64,000 nucleotides of DNA from Stutzerimonas kunmingensis (GTDB lineage Bacteria; Pseudomonadota; Gammaproteobacteria; Pseudomonadales; Pseudomonadaceae): the NCBI RefSeq assembly GCF_002929225.1, contig NZ_PISM01000004.1:992001-1056000 (forward strand), given 5' to 3'. Both the position numbers and the translations under genes were made by a program. Under the pieces are notes generated by a model. That model was not told the origin of the DNA and made no database searches. It saw nothing but the letters and a program-made list of their open reading frames with translations. Shown here one piece after another: positions 54,130 to 62,136 of this stretch (its first letter is position 1; each line of letters begins with the position of its first letter).

Positions 54130-56580
54130 TCAGGCGTTTTCCAGCTGCTTGACGGCGATGCGGTCGAATTCCTTCTTCAGCTGCGGCTTGGAAAGTTGCT
54201 CCTGCCACGGGTCCTGCTCGAAGGAGAGCGAGAACAACAGCCGCTGATGCAGCGCCTTGCGTCGCTCGGCGTCGTCCAGCACGGCCTTCTTGATGTGATC
54301 CATGCCGACGCGCTGCATGTAGTGCACGGTGCGCTCGAGGTAGAAGGCTTCCTCGCGGTAGAGCTGGAGGAACGCCAGGCTGTATTCCATGACCTCCTCG
54401 GCGCTCTTCACCTTGACAAAGAACTCGCCGGCCTCGGTCTTGATGCCGCCGTTGCCGCCGATGTACAGCTCCCAGCCGGAGTCCACACCGATGATGCCGA
54501 CGTCCTTGATGCCGGATTCGGCGCAGTTGCGCGGGCAGCCGGAAACGGCCAGCTTGACCTTGTGCGGCGACCACATGTTGAACAGCGCGTGTTCCAGGTC
54601 GATGCCCATCTGCGTGCTGTTCTGCGTACCGAAGCGGCAGAACTCGCTGCCGACACAGGTCTTCACGGTACGGATGGATTTGCCGTAGGCGTGGCCGGAA
54701 GGCATATCCAGGTCTTTCCAGACACCCGGCAGGTCTTCCTTCCTGATGCCCAGCAGGTCGATGCGCTGGCCGCCGGTGACCTTGACCATCGGCACCTGAT
54801 ACTTGTCCGCCACATCGGCGATGCGCCGCAGTTCGGCGGCATTGGTAACGCCGCCCCACATCCGCGGGATGACCGAGTAGGTGCCGTCCTTCTGGATGTT
54901 GGCGTGGGCGCGCTCGTTGATGAAGCGCGATTGCGGGTCGTCCTTGGCTTCGCCCGGCCAGGTGGAGATCAGGTAGTAGTTCAACGCCGGCCGGCAGGTG
55001 GCGCAGCCGTTTGGCGTGCGCCAATCCATGAAGGCCATGGCCGCCGGGATGCTGGTCAGGTGGTGCTCGCGAATGGCCTTGCGCACCTGACCGTGGTTGA
55101 GGTCGCTGCAGCCGCAGATGGCCTTCTCGCTCTTCGGCTTGACGTCGGCGGCGCCGCCGACGGTGTTGATTAGGATCTGTTCGACCAGCCCGGCACAGGA
55201 GCCGCAAGAGCTGGCGGCCTTGGTGTGCTTTTTCACCTCGTCCACCGAGAACAGCCCGTGTTCCTGGATCGCCTTGACGATGGTGCCCTTGCACACGCCA
55301 TTGCAGCCGCACACTTCCATATCGTCGGGCATGGACATGGCCTTGCTCTGGCCCTGGTGGCCAGCGTCGCCGATGGCGCCTTCGCCGAACATCAAATGGT
55401 CGCGTATCTGGCCCACGTTCTGGCCTTCGCGCACCTGGCGGAAGTACCAGCCGCCGTCGGCGGTGTCGCCATACAGGCAGGCGCCGACCAGTACGTCGTC
55501 CTTGATCACCAGCTTCTTGTAGACGCCGCCGATGGGGTCGGAGAGGGTGATGGTCTCGGTGCCATCGCCGCCGATGAAATCGCCGGCCGAGAACAGGTCG
55601 ATGCCGGTGACCTTGAGCTTGGTCGAAGTCACCGAGCCCAGATAGCGGGAAAAGCCGAGCATGGCCAGGTGGTTGGCGCAGACCTTGGCCTGTTCGAACA
55701 GCGGTGCGACCAGGCCATAGGCGGTGCCGCGATGGTTAGCGCATTCGCCGACGGCGTAGATGCGCGGGTCGTAGGTCTGCAGGGTGTCGTTGACCAGAAT
55801 GCCGCGATTGCACGGGATGCCGGCCTGTTCGGCCAGTTCGCTGTTGGGGCGGATGCCGGCGGCCATCACCACCAAGTCGGCGGGGATCACGTCGCCGTCC
55901 TTGAACTTGACCGCGCATACCCGGCCTTCGCCGTTGTCGAGCAGTTCGGCGGTGTGCTTGGGCAGGAGAAACTTCAGGCCACGGCTTTCCAGCGCGCTCT
56001 GCAGCAGGGTGCCGGCGGTCTTGTCGAGCTGGCGCTCCATCAGCCAGTCACCGATGTGCACCACGGTGACGTCCATGCCCCGCAGCTTTAGGCCGTTGGC
56101 CGCTTCCAGGCCGAGCAGGCCGCCGCCGATGACCACCGCGTGTTTGTGGGTCTTGGCGGTTTCCATCATCACTTGGGTGTCGGCAATGTCGCGGTAGCCG
56201 ATTACGCCCTGAAGGTCCTTGCCGGGAATCGGCAGGATGAACGGGTTGGAGCCGGTGGCGATGAGCAAGCGGTCGTATTCCGCCTCGCTGCCGTCATCGG
56301 CGATCACCCGGCGTTTGACCCGGTCAATCTTCACCACCTTGCGGTTGAGCTTGAGGTGGATATCGTTCTCTGCGTACCAGTTCAGGTCGTTGAGCACGAT
56401 CTCTTCGAACTGCTGTTCGCCGGCCAGCACCGGGGAGAGCAGGATGCGGTTGTAGTTGGGATGTGGCTCGGCGCCGAACACCGTGATGTCATAGAGCTCG
56501 TTGGTGAGCTTGAGCAGTTCCTCAAGGGTCCGCACGCCGGCCATGCCGTTGCCGATCATTACCAGTTTGAGTTTCTTCAT
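54130..56580 (-). CDS. nirB: Nitrite reductase [NAD(P)H] large subunit NirB
   Basis: 816 residues. An FAD/NAD(P)H-binding pyridine-nucleotide oxidoreductase domain (1-~320; KLVMIGNGMAGVRTLEEL, AVVIGGGLLGLEAANGL) is followed by BFD-like [2Fe-2S] segments (CGCNGVCKGTIVKAIQ, then SSCGSCAG). The siroheme/[4Fe-4S] sulfite-nitrite reductase domain has CVGSEFCRFG and SGCPRNCAESG ligands (~640-690). It reduces nitrite to ammonium. The start at 56580 is in the family position. First gene of nirB-nirD-nasC-cobA, behind the leader at 56633-56695 and the sigma-54 promoter at 56751. Confidence 0.94.
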   Translation of the reverse strand: MKKLKLVMIGNGMAGVRTLEELLKLTNELYDITVFGAEPHPNYNRILLSPVLAGEQQFEEIVLNDLNWYAENDIHLKLNRKVVKIDRVKRRVIADDGSEAEYDRLLIATGSNPFILPIPGKDLQGVIGYRDIADTQVMMETAKTHKHAVVIGGGLLGLEAANGLKLRGMDVTVVHIGDWLMERQLDKTAGTLLQSALESRGLKFLLPKHTAELLDNGEGRVCAVKFKDGDVIPADLVVMAAGIRPNSELAEQAGIPCNRGILVNDTLQTYDPRIYAVGECANHRGTAYGLVAPLFEQAKVCANHLAMLGFSRYLGSVTSTKLKVTGIDLFSAGDFIGGDGTETITLSDPIGGVYKKLVIKDDVLVGACLYGDTADGGWYFRQVREGQNVGQIRDHLMFGEGAIGDAGHQGQSKAMSMPDDMEVCGCNGVCKGTIVKAIQEHGLFSVDEVKKHTKAASSCGSCAGLVEQILINTVGGAADVKPKSEKAICGCSDLNHGQVRKAIREHHLTSIPAAMAFMDWRTPNGCATCRPALNYYLISTWPGEAKDDPQSRFINERAHANIQKDGTYSVIPRMWGGVTNAAELRRIADVADKYQVPMVKVTGGQRIDLLGIRKEDLPGVWKDLDMPSGHAYGKSIRTVKTCVGSEFCRFGTQNSTQMGIDLEHALFNMWSPHKVKLAVSGCPRNCAESGIKDVGIIGVDSGWELYIGGNGGIKTEAGEFFVKVKSAEEVMEYSLAFLQLYREEAFYLERTVHYMQRVGMDHIKKAVLDDAERRKALHQRLLFSLSFEQDPWQEQLSKPQLKKEFDRIAVKQLENA

Positions 56581-56632
56581 GCCCGTTCTCCGTGCCAGCT
56601 GCCGTCCGGCCTGCTCGAAATTTTTCAACAAC

Positions 56633-56695
56633 AAAAAAGGCGTCCCACCGGTTACCCAGTGAGGACGCCTTTGTCCGTGTCCCGCTCTCTCGGGA
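56633..56695 (-). promoter_or_regulatory. NasT/ANTAR-responsive terminator-antiterminator leader of nirB
   Basis: On the minus strand: hairpin P1 TCCCG-AGAGAG-CGGGA (56680-56695), then P2 GGAC-AAAGGC-GTCC (56663-56676), both with six-base loops having A at position 1 and G at position 4, the ANTAR RNA signature. The terminator (56633-56672) pairs AAAGGCGTCC with GGACGCCTTT and runs into TTTTTT; its 5' arm contains the P2 loop, so the two structures exclude each other. A third A1/G4 hexaloop, AACGTG, lies upstream within 56696-56725. NasT binding would release termination when nitrate is present. Confidence 0.82.
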
Positions 56696-56750
56696 GACCT
56701 GCCGCTCCACGTTGAGGGTCAGGTCGTAATGATTCTTCGAGGTTCTGCTT

Positions 56751-56766
56751 TGCAGAGGTTATGCCA
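56751..56766 (-). promoter_or_regulatory. Sigma-54 promoter of the nirB operon
   Basis: Minus-strand TGGCATAACCTCTGCA: GG and GC elements with exactly ten bases between, close to the TGGCAC-N5-TTGC consensus. Predicted start near 56740, giving a ~160-base leader before NirB. Confidence 0.75.
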
Positions 56767-56831
56767 ATTTGCAAATACACCAATTTTCAAGGGCTTGAGC
56801 GGTTGATGGGGCGTTGGCCGCGGAGCATCGT

Positions 56832-56867
56832 TGCACTGATATGCAGCGGCTTGCGCCCTGATGGTGC
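56832..56867. promoter_or_regulatory. Tandem NtrC-type sites upstream of the nirB promoter
   Basis: GCGCC-CTGAT-GGTGC at 56853-56867 is nearly the NtrC consensus GCACC-N5-GGTGC. TGCACTGATATGCA at 56832-56845 is a second, weaker palindrome, about two helical turns away. Both lie 70-120 bases upstream of the sigma-54 promoter, where enhancer sites belong. Confidence 0.6.
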
Positions 56868-57064
56868 GAATCGCCATCGAAGCGACTCCAAAAACGCCGT
56901 TGACAGGCTGCGGCCAGCTTTCTAAAGTTTCGCCCATGCGCCGATTTAGTCAGCTACTTGCGGGGCGCCTGGAGCCGATGGCTTCGAAATACCGCTAAAG
57001 CGCTGGTTCCGGTGTCGCCTCCCACCGCTGCCCAGCGGAATCCTCGAGGCGGAAGTTGAAATCG

Positions 57065-57373
57065 ATGAACGCAAAGCACGCCCAGTTGCGCCTGGCCCCG
57101 ATCACCAGCGGCCTGCACCCCAGCAATCCGAAAGTCCTCCTCGGCGGTACTCACCAGCCATCTCTGTTGCGCTACCTCGAAGGTTGGCCGCGACGTCATC
57201 GCAAATCCCGCGCCCTGCTTATCCAGTTCGCCACGGCCGACGAGTCGCTGGCGCGTTTTGCCACCGACAGCTTCGATCTGGCGGTGATTCAGGCACCGAC
57301 CGCTGAGCGCCTGGAGGAATGCGTGCGCGAGCTGACCCGGGTGGCGCGCCAAGGGCTGATTACCCGTCGCTGA
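57065..57373 (+). CDS. Small hypothetical protein, methyltransferase-fragment-like
   Basis: 102 residues starting MNAKHAQLRLAPITSGLHP, with GAGGCGGAAG upstream of ATG 57065 (TTG 57056 is an alternative start). The second half, FATDSFDLAVIQAPTAERL followed by RELTRVARQGLITRR, resembles the C-terminal half of SAM-dependent class I methyltransferases (DSFD…L.RVL-type). A glycine-rich SAM loop is not obvious, so it may be a truncated or non-catalytic relative. It converges on the kinase gene, three bases apart, and is divergent from nirB. Confidence 0.6.
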   Translation: MNAKHAQLRLAPITSGLHPSNPKVLLGGTHQPSLLRYLEGWPRRHRKSRALLIQFATADESLARFATDSFDLAVIQAPTAERLEECVRELTRVARQGLITRR

Positions 57374-57376
57374 GCG

Positions 57377-59050
57377 TCACGCGCCTTTTATCAGCAACAC
57401 CACTAGCAGCAGGTTGAGCAGCAGCGAAAGCAGTGCCATGCCGCGCCATACCTTGAGCGGCTCACGTTCGAGCAGCGGGCGCGGCCGAAGGCTGGCGCTG
57501 CGCTGTTCGCCCTGTTCCAGTTCAAGCAGCCATTGCTCGGCGGTTTCGAAACGCTGTCGTGGATCGACCGCTAGCGCGCGGGCGAGACTTTCCTCCAGCC
57601 AGGTCGGCACGTCCGGGCGATAGCGGCTGGCCGGTGTCGGGTTGCCGAAGCGTGGATGCTGGAAGGCTTCGATCTCGCCGTATGGGTAGTGCCCGGTCAG
57701 CAGGTAATAGAGTGTCACGCCGGTCGCATAGAGATCCTGCGCTGCGCTGGGTTCGGCCCCTGTGAATGCCTCCGGGGCAATGAAACTCGGGGTTCCGGGC
57801 AGGTGATTGGGTAGATCGCGAGTCAGCCCGGGGCAGAACGCCAGGCCGAAATCCAGGATACGCAGCTCGCCGTCCTCACCCAGCAGCAGGTTTTCCGGCT
57901 TGATGTCACGATGCAGGATATTGCGCCGATGCAGCATGCCCACCGCGCGGATCAGCCGGGAGGCGACCTGCAGCAAATCGGCCAGTGGCAGCGGGCCGTC
58001 TCGTTCGAAGCGTTGCGCCAGGGTCGTCCCGCTGTACTCGCGCTGCACGTAATAGAGGTGTTGGCGTTCTGGCAGCGGATGCAGTTCGGCGAAGTTGCGC
58101 CCGGCAACCCGGCGCATGAACCATTCTTCCTGGAGCAACGCCGGTCCTGCGTCTGCCTCGTCCTGCCGGCTGGGTGGCAGCGTCTTCAGCAGCCAGGCCT
58201 GGCCCTGAGCATCCTGCACCCGGTAGATCAGCGACTGCCGCGACTCGTGCAGCAGTGCATTCACCTGCCAGCCCTCGAACAGCTGGCCGGGGCGCAGCTT
58301 CGGCGGCAACGGCCAATGATCGAGCTGGGCGAGGGCGTCGGCCAGCACCGCTTCGGGCAGGGCTTCGACGCGCAACAGCAAGGCACTGGCGTTGTCCTGA
58401 CTGCCGCTCTGGTGCGCCAGATTGACCAGCGCCCGTGCCGCGGCGCCTAGGTCGGGTTGATCGTGCAGGATATGCGCGATGTCGCGTTCGGGGACGCAGG
58501 ACCAGACGCCGTCGCTCAGCAGCAGGTAGCTTTCGCATTCTTGCAGCTCGCCGTCGAGGTAGTCCATCACCAGGTGCTGATCCAGTCCCAGCGCACGCTT
58601 GAGCACATGCTGCATGCCCGACTGCTCCCAGACATGGTCTTCGCTGAGTCGCTCGAGCTGGGAGCCGTTCCAGCGGTAGGCGCGGCAATCGCCAACATGC
58701 GCCAGGGTGAAGCGGCGACCGCGCAGCACCAGTGTGGTGAGGGTGGTCAACAGCGGCTGGTTGCCGCCGTTGGCCTGCAGCCAGCGGTTGTGCGCGACCA
58801 GCACGCGGTCGAGTGATTGCGCGACGGCCCAGGTCTCCGGCGTCGCGTAATAGTCGAAAGCCAGCGCCTGCAAGGTCGCTCGCGCAGCCAGGCCGCCATC
58901 GGCGCACTGGCTGACGCCATCGGCCAGCGCGAACAGATAGCCCTTGCCGGTTGCCAGCCCGGGCGCCGGGGTGACGATGCGTATCGCATCCTGGTTTTCC
59001 GGGCGCGGTCCGGCAGCGCTGGCCTCGCCATAGCTCAATCGCAGGGGCAT
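57377..59050 (-). CDS. Fused PP2C phosphatase–Ser/Thr protein kinase, tail-anchored
   Basis: 557 residues. The N-terminal PP2C phosphatase (1-~230) has RPENQDAIRI, FALADGVSQCADGGLAA, AHVGDCRAYRW, LLLSDGVWS and SQDNASALLLRV. A protein kinase domain (~245-515) has YRVQDAQGQAWLLKTLPP, HRDIKPENLLLGEDG and ILDFGLAF. A C-terminal hydrophobic segment (~535-555) anchors it to the inner membrane. Placed between the nitrate transporter and nirB as in P. aeruginosa, it may tune nitrate assimilation, but no substrate is known. It starts 67 bases after the transporter stop. Confidence 0.9.
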   Translation of the reverse strand: MPLRLSYGEASAAGPRPENQDAIRIVTPAPGLATGKGYLFALADGVSQCADGGLAARATLQALAFDYYATPETWAVAQSLDRVLVAHNRWLQANGGNQPLLTTLTTLVLRGRRFTLAHVGDCRAYRWNGSQLERLSEDHVWEQSGMQHVLKRALGLDQHLVMDYLDGELQECESYLLLSDGVWSCVPERDIAHILHDQPDLGAAARALVNLAHQSGSQDNASALLLRVEALPEAVLADALAQLDHWPLPPKLRPGQLFEGWQVNALLHESRQSLIYRVQDAQGQAWLLKTLPPSRQDEADAGPALLQEEWFMRRVAGRNFAELHPLPERQHLYYVQREYSGTTLAQRFERDGPLPLADLLQVASRLIRAVGMLHRRNILHRDIKPENLLLGEDGELRILDFGLAFCPGLTRDLPNHLPGTPSFIAPEAFTGAEPSAAQDLYATGVTLYYLLTGHYPYGEIEAFQHPRFGNPTPASRYRPDVPTWLEESLARALAVDPRQRFETAEQWLLELEQGEQRSASLRPRPLLEREPLKVWRGMALLSLLLNLLLVVLLIKGA

Positions 59051-59117
59051 GGTCGTTCTCGAATGACTGCGTACTGCAGCAGAGCAATATTCGCGCCCTG
59101 CAGGATCTGCGAGGGCA

Positions 59118-60329
59118 TCACACCCGTGCCGCGGTTACCGCAGCAGAACCCCAGGTGGTGCGCCAGCGACGCTTGACGCCATAGAGACCGAACCAGGCGA
59201 GCACGCCGAGGCTGGCGAATAGCCATAGGCCGAACTGGTAGTCACCGGTCGATTGTTTGACTGCGCCAAGCCCGGCGGTGAGTAGAAAGCCGCCGATACC
59301 GCCGGCCATGCCGACCAGTCCGGTCATCACGCCGATCTCCTTGTTGAAGCGCTGCGGCACCAATTGGAACACCGCACCGTTGCCGGCACCCAAGCTGAGC
59401 ATGGCGACCACGAACAGCGCCAACGCTGCAGTCGAACTGGCCAGATTGAACCCCACCACGGCGATACAGAAGGCGGCGACGGTGTACATCACCAGCAGTG
59501 CACGGATGCCGCCGATGCGGTCGGCAAGAGCGCCGCCAAGGGGCCGCAGCAGGCTGCCGGCGAAGACGCAGGCGGCGGTGTAGTAGCCGGCCTTGACCGG
59601 GTCGAAGGCGTACTGGTCGTGGAAATAGCCGGGCAGGGTGCTGGCCAGGCCGAGAAAGCCGCCAAAGGTCACGCTGTAGAAGAACATGAACCACCAGCTG
59701 TCGCGGTCGCCCAGCGCCTTCATGTAATCGGCCAGCGACTTCGGTGCTGGGCGGTTGGGGGCATTCTTCGCCACGCTGGCGAAGATGATCAGGGTGAGGA
59801 CCAGCGGGATCAGCGCCAGGCCGAATACATTGTTCCAGCCGAAGATCGCCGCCAGCACCGGCGCGAACAGGGCCGCCAGCACAGTGCCGGAGTTACCGGC
59901 ACCGGCGATGCCCATCGCCTTGCCCTGGTGCTCTGCCGGATACCACTGTGAGGCCAGCGGCAGCGCGACGGCAAAGGATGCGCCGGCCATGCCGAGGAAC
60001 AGGCCGAGCAGCAGTGCCTGCTCGTAGCTGTGGATGCCATGCAGCCAGGCGACGAGCAGCGCGACGATGACGACGCTCTGGCCAAACAGCCCCGCGGTTT
60101 TCGGCGATGTGCGATCCGCCAGGATGCCCAGCGCGAGACGTAGTACGGCACCGGCGAGGATCGGCGTGGCGACCATGAAGGCGCGTTGCTGGGTGGTCAG
60201 GCCGAGATCGGCGGCGATCTGCACGCCCAGCGGGCCGAGGACGTACCAGACCATGAAGCTCAGGTCGAAGTAGAGGAAGGAGGCAAACAGGGTCGGCGCG
60301 TGGCCGGCTTTCCAGAAACTCGTGCTCAT
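59118..60329 (-). CDS. nasA: NarK/NasA-family nitrate/nitrite MFS transporter (nasA of P. aeruginosa)
   Basis: 403 residues, 12 helices. FLGMAGASFAVALPLASQWYP (~111-131) and GIAGAGNSGTVLAALFAPVLA (~140-160) carry the first nitrate signature, and GAGNGAVFQLVPQRFNKEIG (~318-337) the second. VLRLALGILADRTSPKTAGL contains the MFS loop motif. It imports nitrate for the assimilatory reductase. Its leader at 60409-60489 and promoter at 60503 are of the NasT/sigma-54 type. Not linked to respiratory nar genes. Confidence 0.92.
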   Translation of the reverse strand: MSTSFWKAGHAPTLFASFLYFDLSFMVWYVLGPLGVQIAADLGLTTQQRAFMVATPILAGAVLRLALGILADRTSPKTAGLFGQSVVIVALLVAWLHGIHSYEQALLLGLFLGMAGASFAVALPLASQWYPAEHQGKAMGIAGAGNSGTVLAALFAPVLAAIFGWNNVFGLALIPLVLTLIIFASVAKNAPNRPAPKSLADYMKALGDRDSWWFMFFYSVTFGGFLGLASTLPGYFHDQYAFDPVKAGYYTAACVFAGSLLRPLGGALADRIGGIRALLVMYTVAAFCIAVVGFNLASSTAALALFVVAMLSLGAGNGAVFQLVPQRFNKEIGVMTGLVGMAGGIGGFLLTAGLGAVKQSTGDYQFGLWLFASLGVLAWFGLYGVKRRWRTTWGSAAVTAARV

Positions 60330-60408
60330 TGGATCGGCTCCAGGGCGTTCGTGACGCGGCGTTGGCCGCTAGGGCTGCTCAGACCGCCCCCTCGTCGAGG
60401 CGGAAAAC

Positions 60409-60489
60409 AAAAAGGCGCCGCAGCACGCCTGCCGGAGCAGGTGTGGTGCGACGCCTTTGTCGTGATATTGCAGACCGCCGTTGGCCTGC
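60409..60489 (-). promoter_or_regulatory. NasT/ANTAR-responsive leader of the nitrate transporter
   Basis: P1 is GCAGGCC-AACGGC-GGTCTGC (60470-60489; 7-bp stem, one G·U) and P2 is CGAC-AAAGGC-GTCG (60449-60462). Both loops are hexamers with A1 and G4. Seven bases separate them. The terminator (60409-60458) pairs AAAGGCG with CGCCTTT plus CGCA/TGCG and a CCTGC-TCCG-GCAGG core, then TTTTTG. P2 and terminator share AAAGGCG, so binding by NasT should prevent termination. Confidence 0.83.
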
Positions 60490-60502
60490 CTGAAGCGGAA
60501 CT

Positions 60503-60518
60503 AGCATCTAGCGTGCCA
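60503..60518 (-). promoter_or_regulatory. Sigma-54 promoter of the nitrate transporter gene
   Basis: Minus-strand TGGCACGCTAGATGCT: exact TGGCAC -24 element and GG-N10-GC spacing. Predicted start near 60492, so P1 begins almost at the first transcribed base. Confidence 0.78.
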
Positions 60519-60687
60519 GCCTGCGGAGGCCGCCAATTCTGTGCGTTCGGCGTGGCTAAGCAGATGCCCCACGACGACAAAGCGCACAGATAGCGCGCAA
60601 CCGCGCGCCAAATCAGGGCACGGCATCTCGTAAAACCCAAGGCGCGCTTGCTGTTAGTCTTGAGCGGCTTTTGCCAAGGAGCGAGCG

Positions 60688-61638
60688 ATGCCCCTGATTG
60701 CGACCCTGACTCTTAATCCGGCGATGGACCTTTCCGTCAGCACTCCGCGAGTGATCAGTACCGAAAAGCTGCGGTGTTCGCTGCCGCGCCACGACCCGGG
60801 TGGCGGCGGGATCAACGTGGCGCGGGTGGTGAAGACGCTCGGGGGCAGGGCGATCGCCATCTATCCGGCTGGAGGGCCCTTTGGCGATCTCCTGCAACGT
60901 TCGCTGGACGAACTGGGTCTGGTGCATCGTCCGGTGTCCATTACTGGCGATACCCGCGAGAGCTTCACTGTCGATGAGCTGGGCTCAGGCCTGCAGTACC
61001 GTTTCGTGTTGCCCGGTCCGACGCTATCCGCGCAGGAACTTCAGCGTTGCCTCGACAGCCTCGCAGCGCTGCAGCCAACGCCGGCCTATGTGGTGCTGAG
61101 CGGCAGCTTTCCACCTGGCGTCGACCTGGGTTTCTACGACGAGCTGCTGGCATTGACGCGCGGTATCGGTGCGCGGCTGGTCGTCGATCTGTCCGGCGAG
61201 CCATTACGCCACGCCGCCCGGCAGGGCGGTGCATACCTGATGAAGCCGAGCCTCGACGAGCTGTCCAGCCTTGTGGGCTACCCCATCTCCAGCGAGGCCG
61301 AACAGGCGGCAGCGCTGCGCCGCCTGATCGCTCAGGGCTGCGCCGAAGTGGTCGTGTTGTCGCTGGGAGCCCAGGGTGCGCTGTACGCCTGTGGCGATGA
61401 GCTGCAGCGCCTGCCCTCGGCGGATGTCCCGGTGGTCAGCGCGGTGGGTGCGGGTGACAGCATGCTCGGCGCCATGGTGCTGGCGCTGGCCGAGGCGCGC
61501 TCGCTACAGGATGCGGTGTGCCGGGGCATTGCCGCGGGTGCCGCGACGGTGATGCGTCCGGGCACCGAGCTGTGTCATCGCGAGGATGTCCAGCGGTTGC
61601 TGCAATCTGTGGCTGACGCCCCTAGTCGATCCGGTTGA
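60688..61638 (+). CDS. PfkB-family sugar-phosphate kinase, 6-phosphofructokinase-2 like
   Basis: 316 residues. LTLNPAMDLSVSTPRV starts it. EKLRCSLPRHDPGGGGINVAR (~27-47) has the GGGGINVAR form of E. coli Pfk-2; FruK/LacC kinases usually show GGKGINV there. AIYPAGGPFGDLLQ, TRESFTVDELGSGLQYRFV, the ATP/catalytic VSAVGAGDSMLGAMV (~250-264; Asp in GAGDS) and PGTELCHREDVQ follow. It probably phosphorylates fructose-6-phosphate, with 1-phosphofructokinase or tagatose-phosphate kinase as alternatives. Plus strand, alone; its end overlaps the convergent thioesterase by 17 bases. Confidence 0.8.
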   Translation: MPLIATLTLNPAMDLSVSTPRVISTEKLRCSLPRHDPGGGGINVARVVKTLGGRAIAIYPAGGPFGDLLQRSLDELGLVHRPVSITGDTRESFTVDELGSGLQYRFVLPGPTLSAQELQRCLDSLAALQPTPAYVVLSGSFPPGVDLGFYDELLALTRGIGARLVVDLSGEPLRHAARQGGAYLMKPSLDELSSLVGYPISSEAEQAAALRRLIAQGCAEVVVLSLGAQGALYACGDELQRLPSADVPVVSAVGAGDSMLGAMVLALAEARSLQDAVCRGIAAGAATVMRPGTELCHREDVQRLLQSVADAPSRSG

Positions 61639-62065
61639 CCCGCGGAAACTTGCCGGCGAACGCCTCGGGCATGGCGACGACGCGGCTTTGGGCATAGTCG
61701 TAGAAGACGAAACCGGATTTGGCCATGGCGATCAGTGTGCCGTCGGCAGGGCGGGTGATGCGGAAGATGATATCGCCGCCGTACTTGTTGAAATCCATCA
61801 CGCCGACCTCGAACAGCAGCGCATCACGGGCATGGGCCTCGGCTTTGTAGGTCGTGGCAAGGTCGGTCACGATGATCCCGGCACCGTCCTGACGGGTCTC
61901 GGCAACCCCGTAGGCGAACAGGAAGCGCGCCCGCGCCTCGGAAATCATCGAGATCATCGAGTCGTTGGCCAGATGGTTGCCGGCGTTGATGTCGGTGATT
62001 CGCACGGTGAGCTGGGTGGAAAAGCAGTACTGGTCTTCCGGGAAATGCAGGGTAAGACGCGCCAT
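61622..62065 (-). CDS. Hotdog-fold acyl-CoA thioesterase
   Basis: 147 residues, 4HBT/YbgC-like. VRITDINAGNHLANDSMISMI (~22-42) has the Asp/Asn-Gly-His-Leu-Asn active-site region, and ARARFLFAYGV follows. VTDLATTYKAEAHARDALLFEVGV (~66-89) matches the substrate-facing strands. Substrate chain length unknown. The start ATG at 62065 gives MARLTLHFPEDQYCFSTQ. It is convergent with the sugar kinase gene. Confidence 0.82.
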   Translation of the reverse strand: MARLTLHFPEDQYCFSTQLTVRITDINAGNHLANDSMISMISEARARFLFAYGVAETRQDGAGIIVTDLATTYKAEAHARDALLFEVGVMDFNKYGGDIIFRITRPADGTLIAMAKSGFVFYDYAQSRVVAMPEAFAGKFPRVNRID

Positions 62066-62136
62066 GGGTCGCTCGGTAATCGGTCGAAGGTGCGCATTCT
62101 AGCGTTGTGTCATTCGCCCAGGTTAGATGCGGGCTC

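Noticed and set aside
53887-55173. Long plus-strand frame opposite nirD and nirB
   Set aside because: No ribosome-binding site or motif; NirB/NirD on the minus strand explain the sequence.
60519-60687. NtrC site upstream of the nitrate transporter promoter (GCGCC-N7-GGCAC near 60603)
   Set aside because: The right half does not match GGTGC and the spacing is off.
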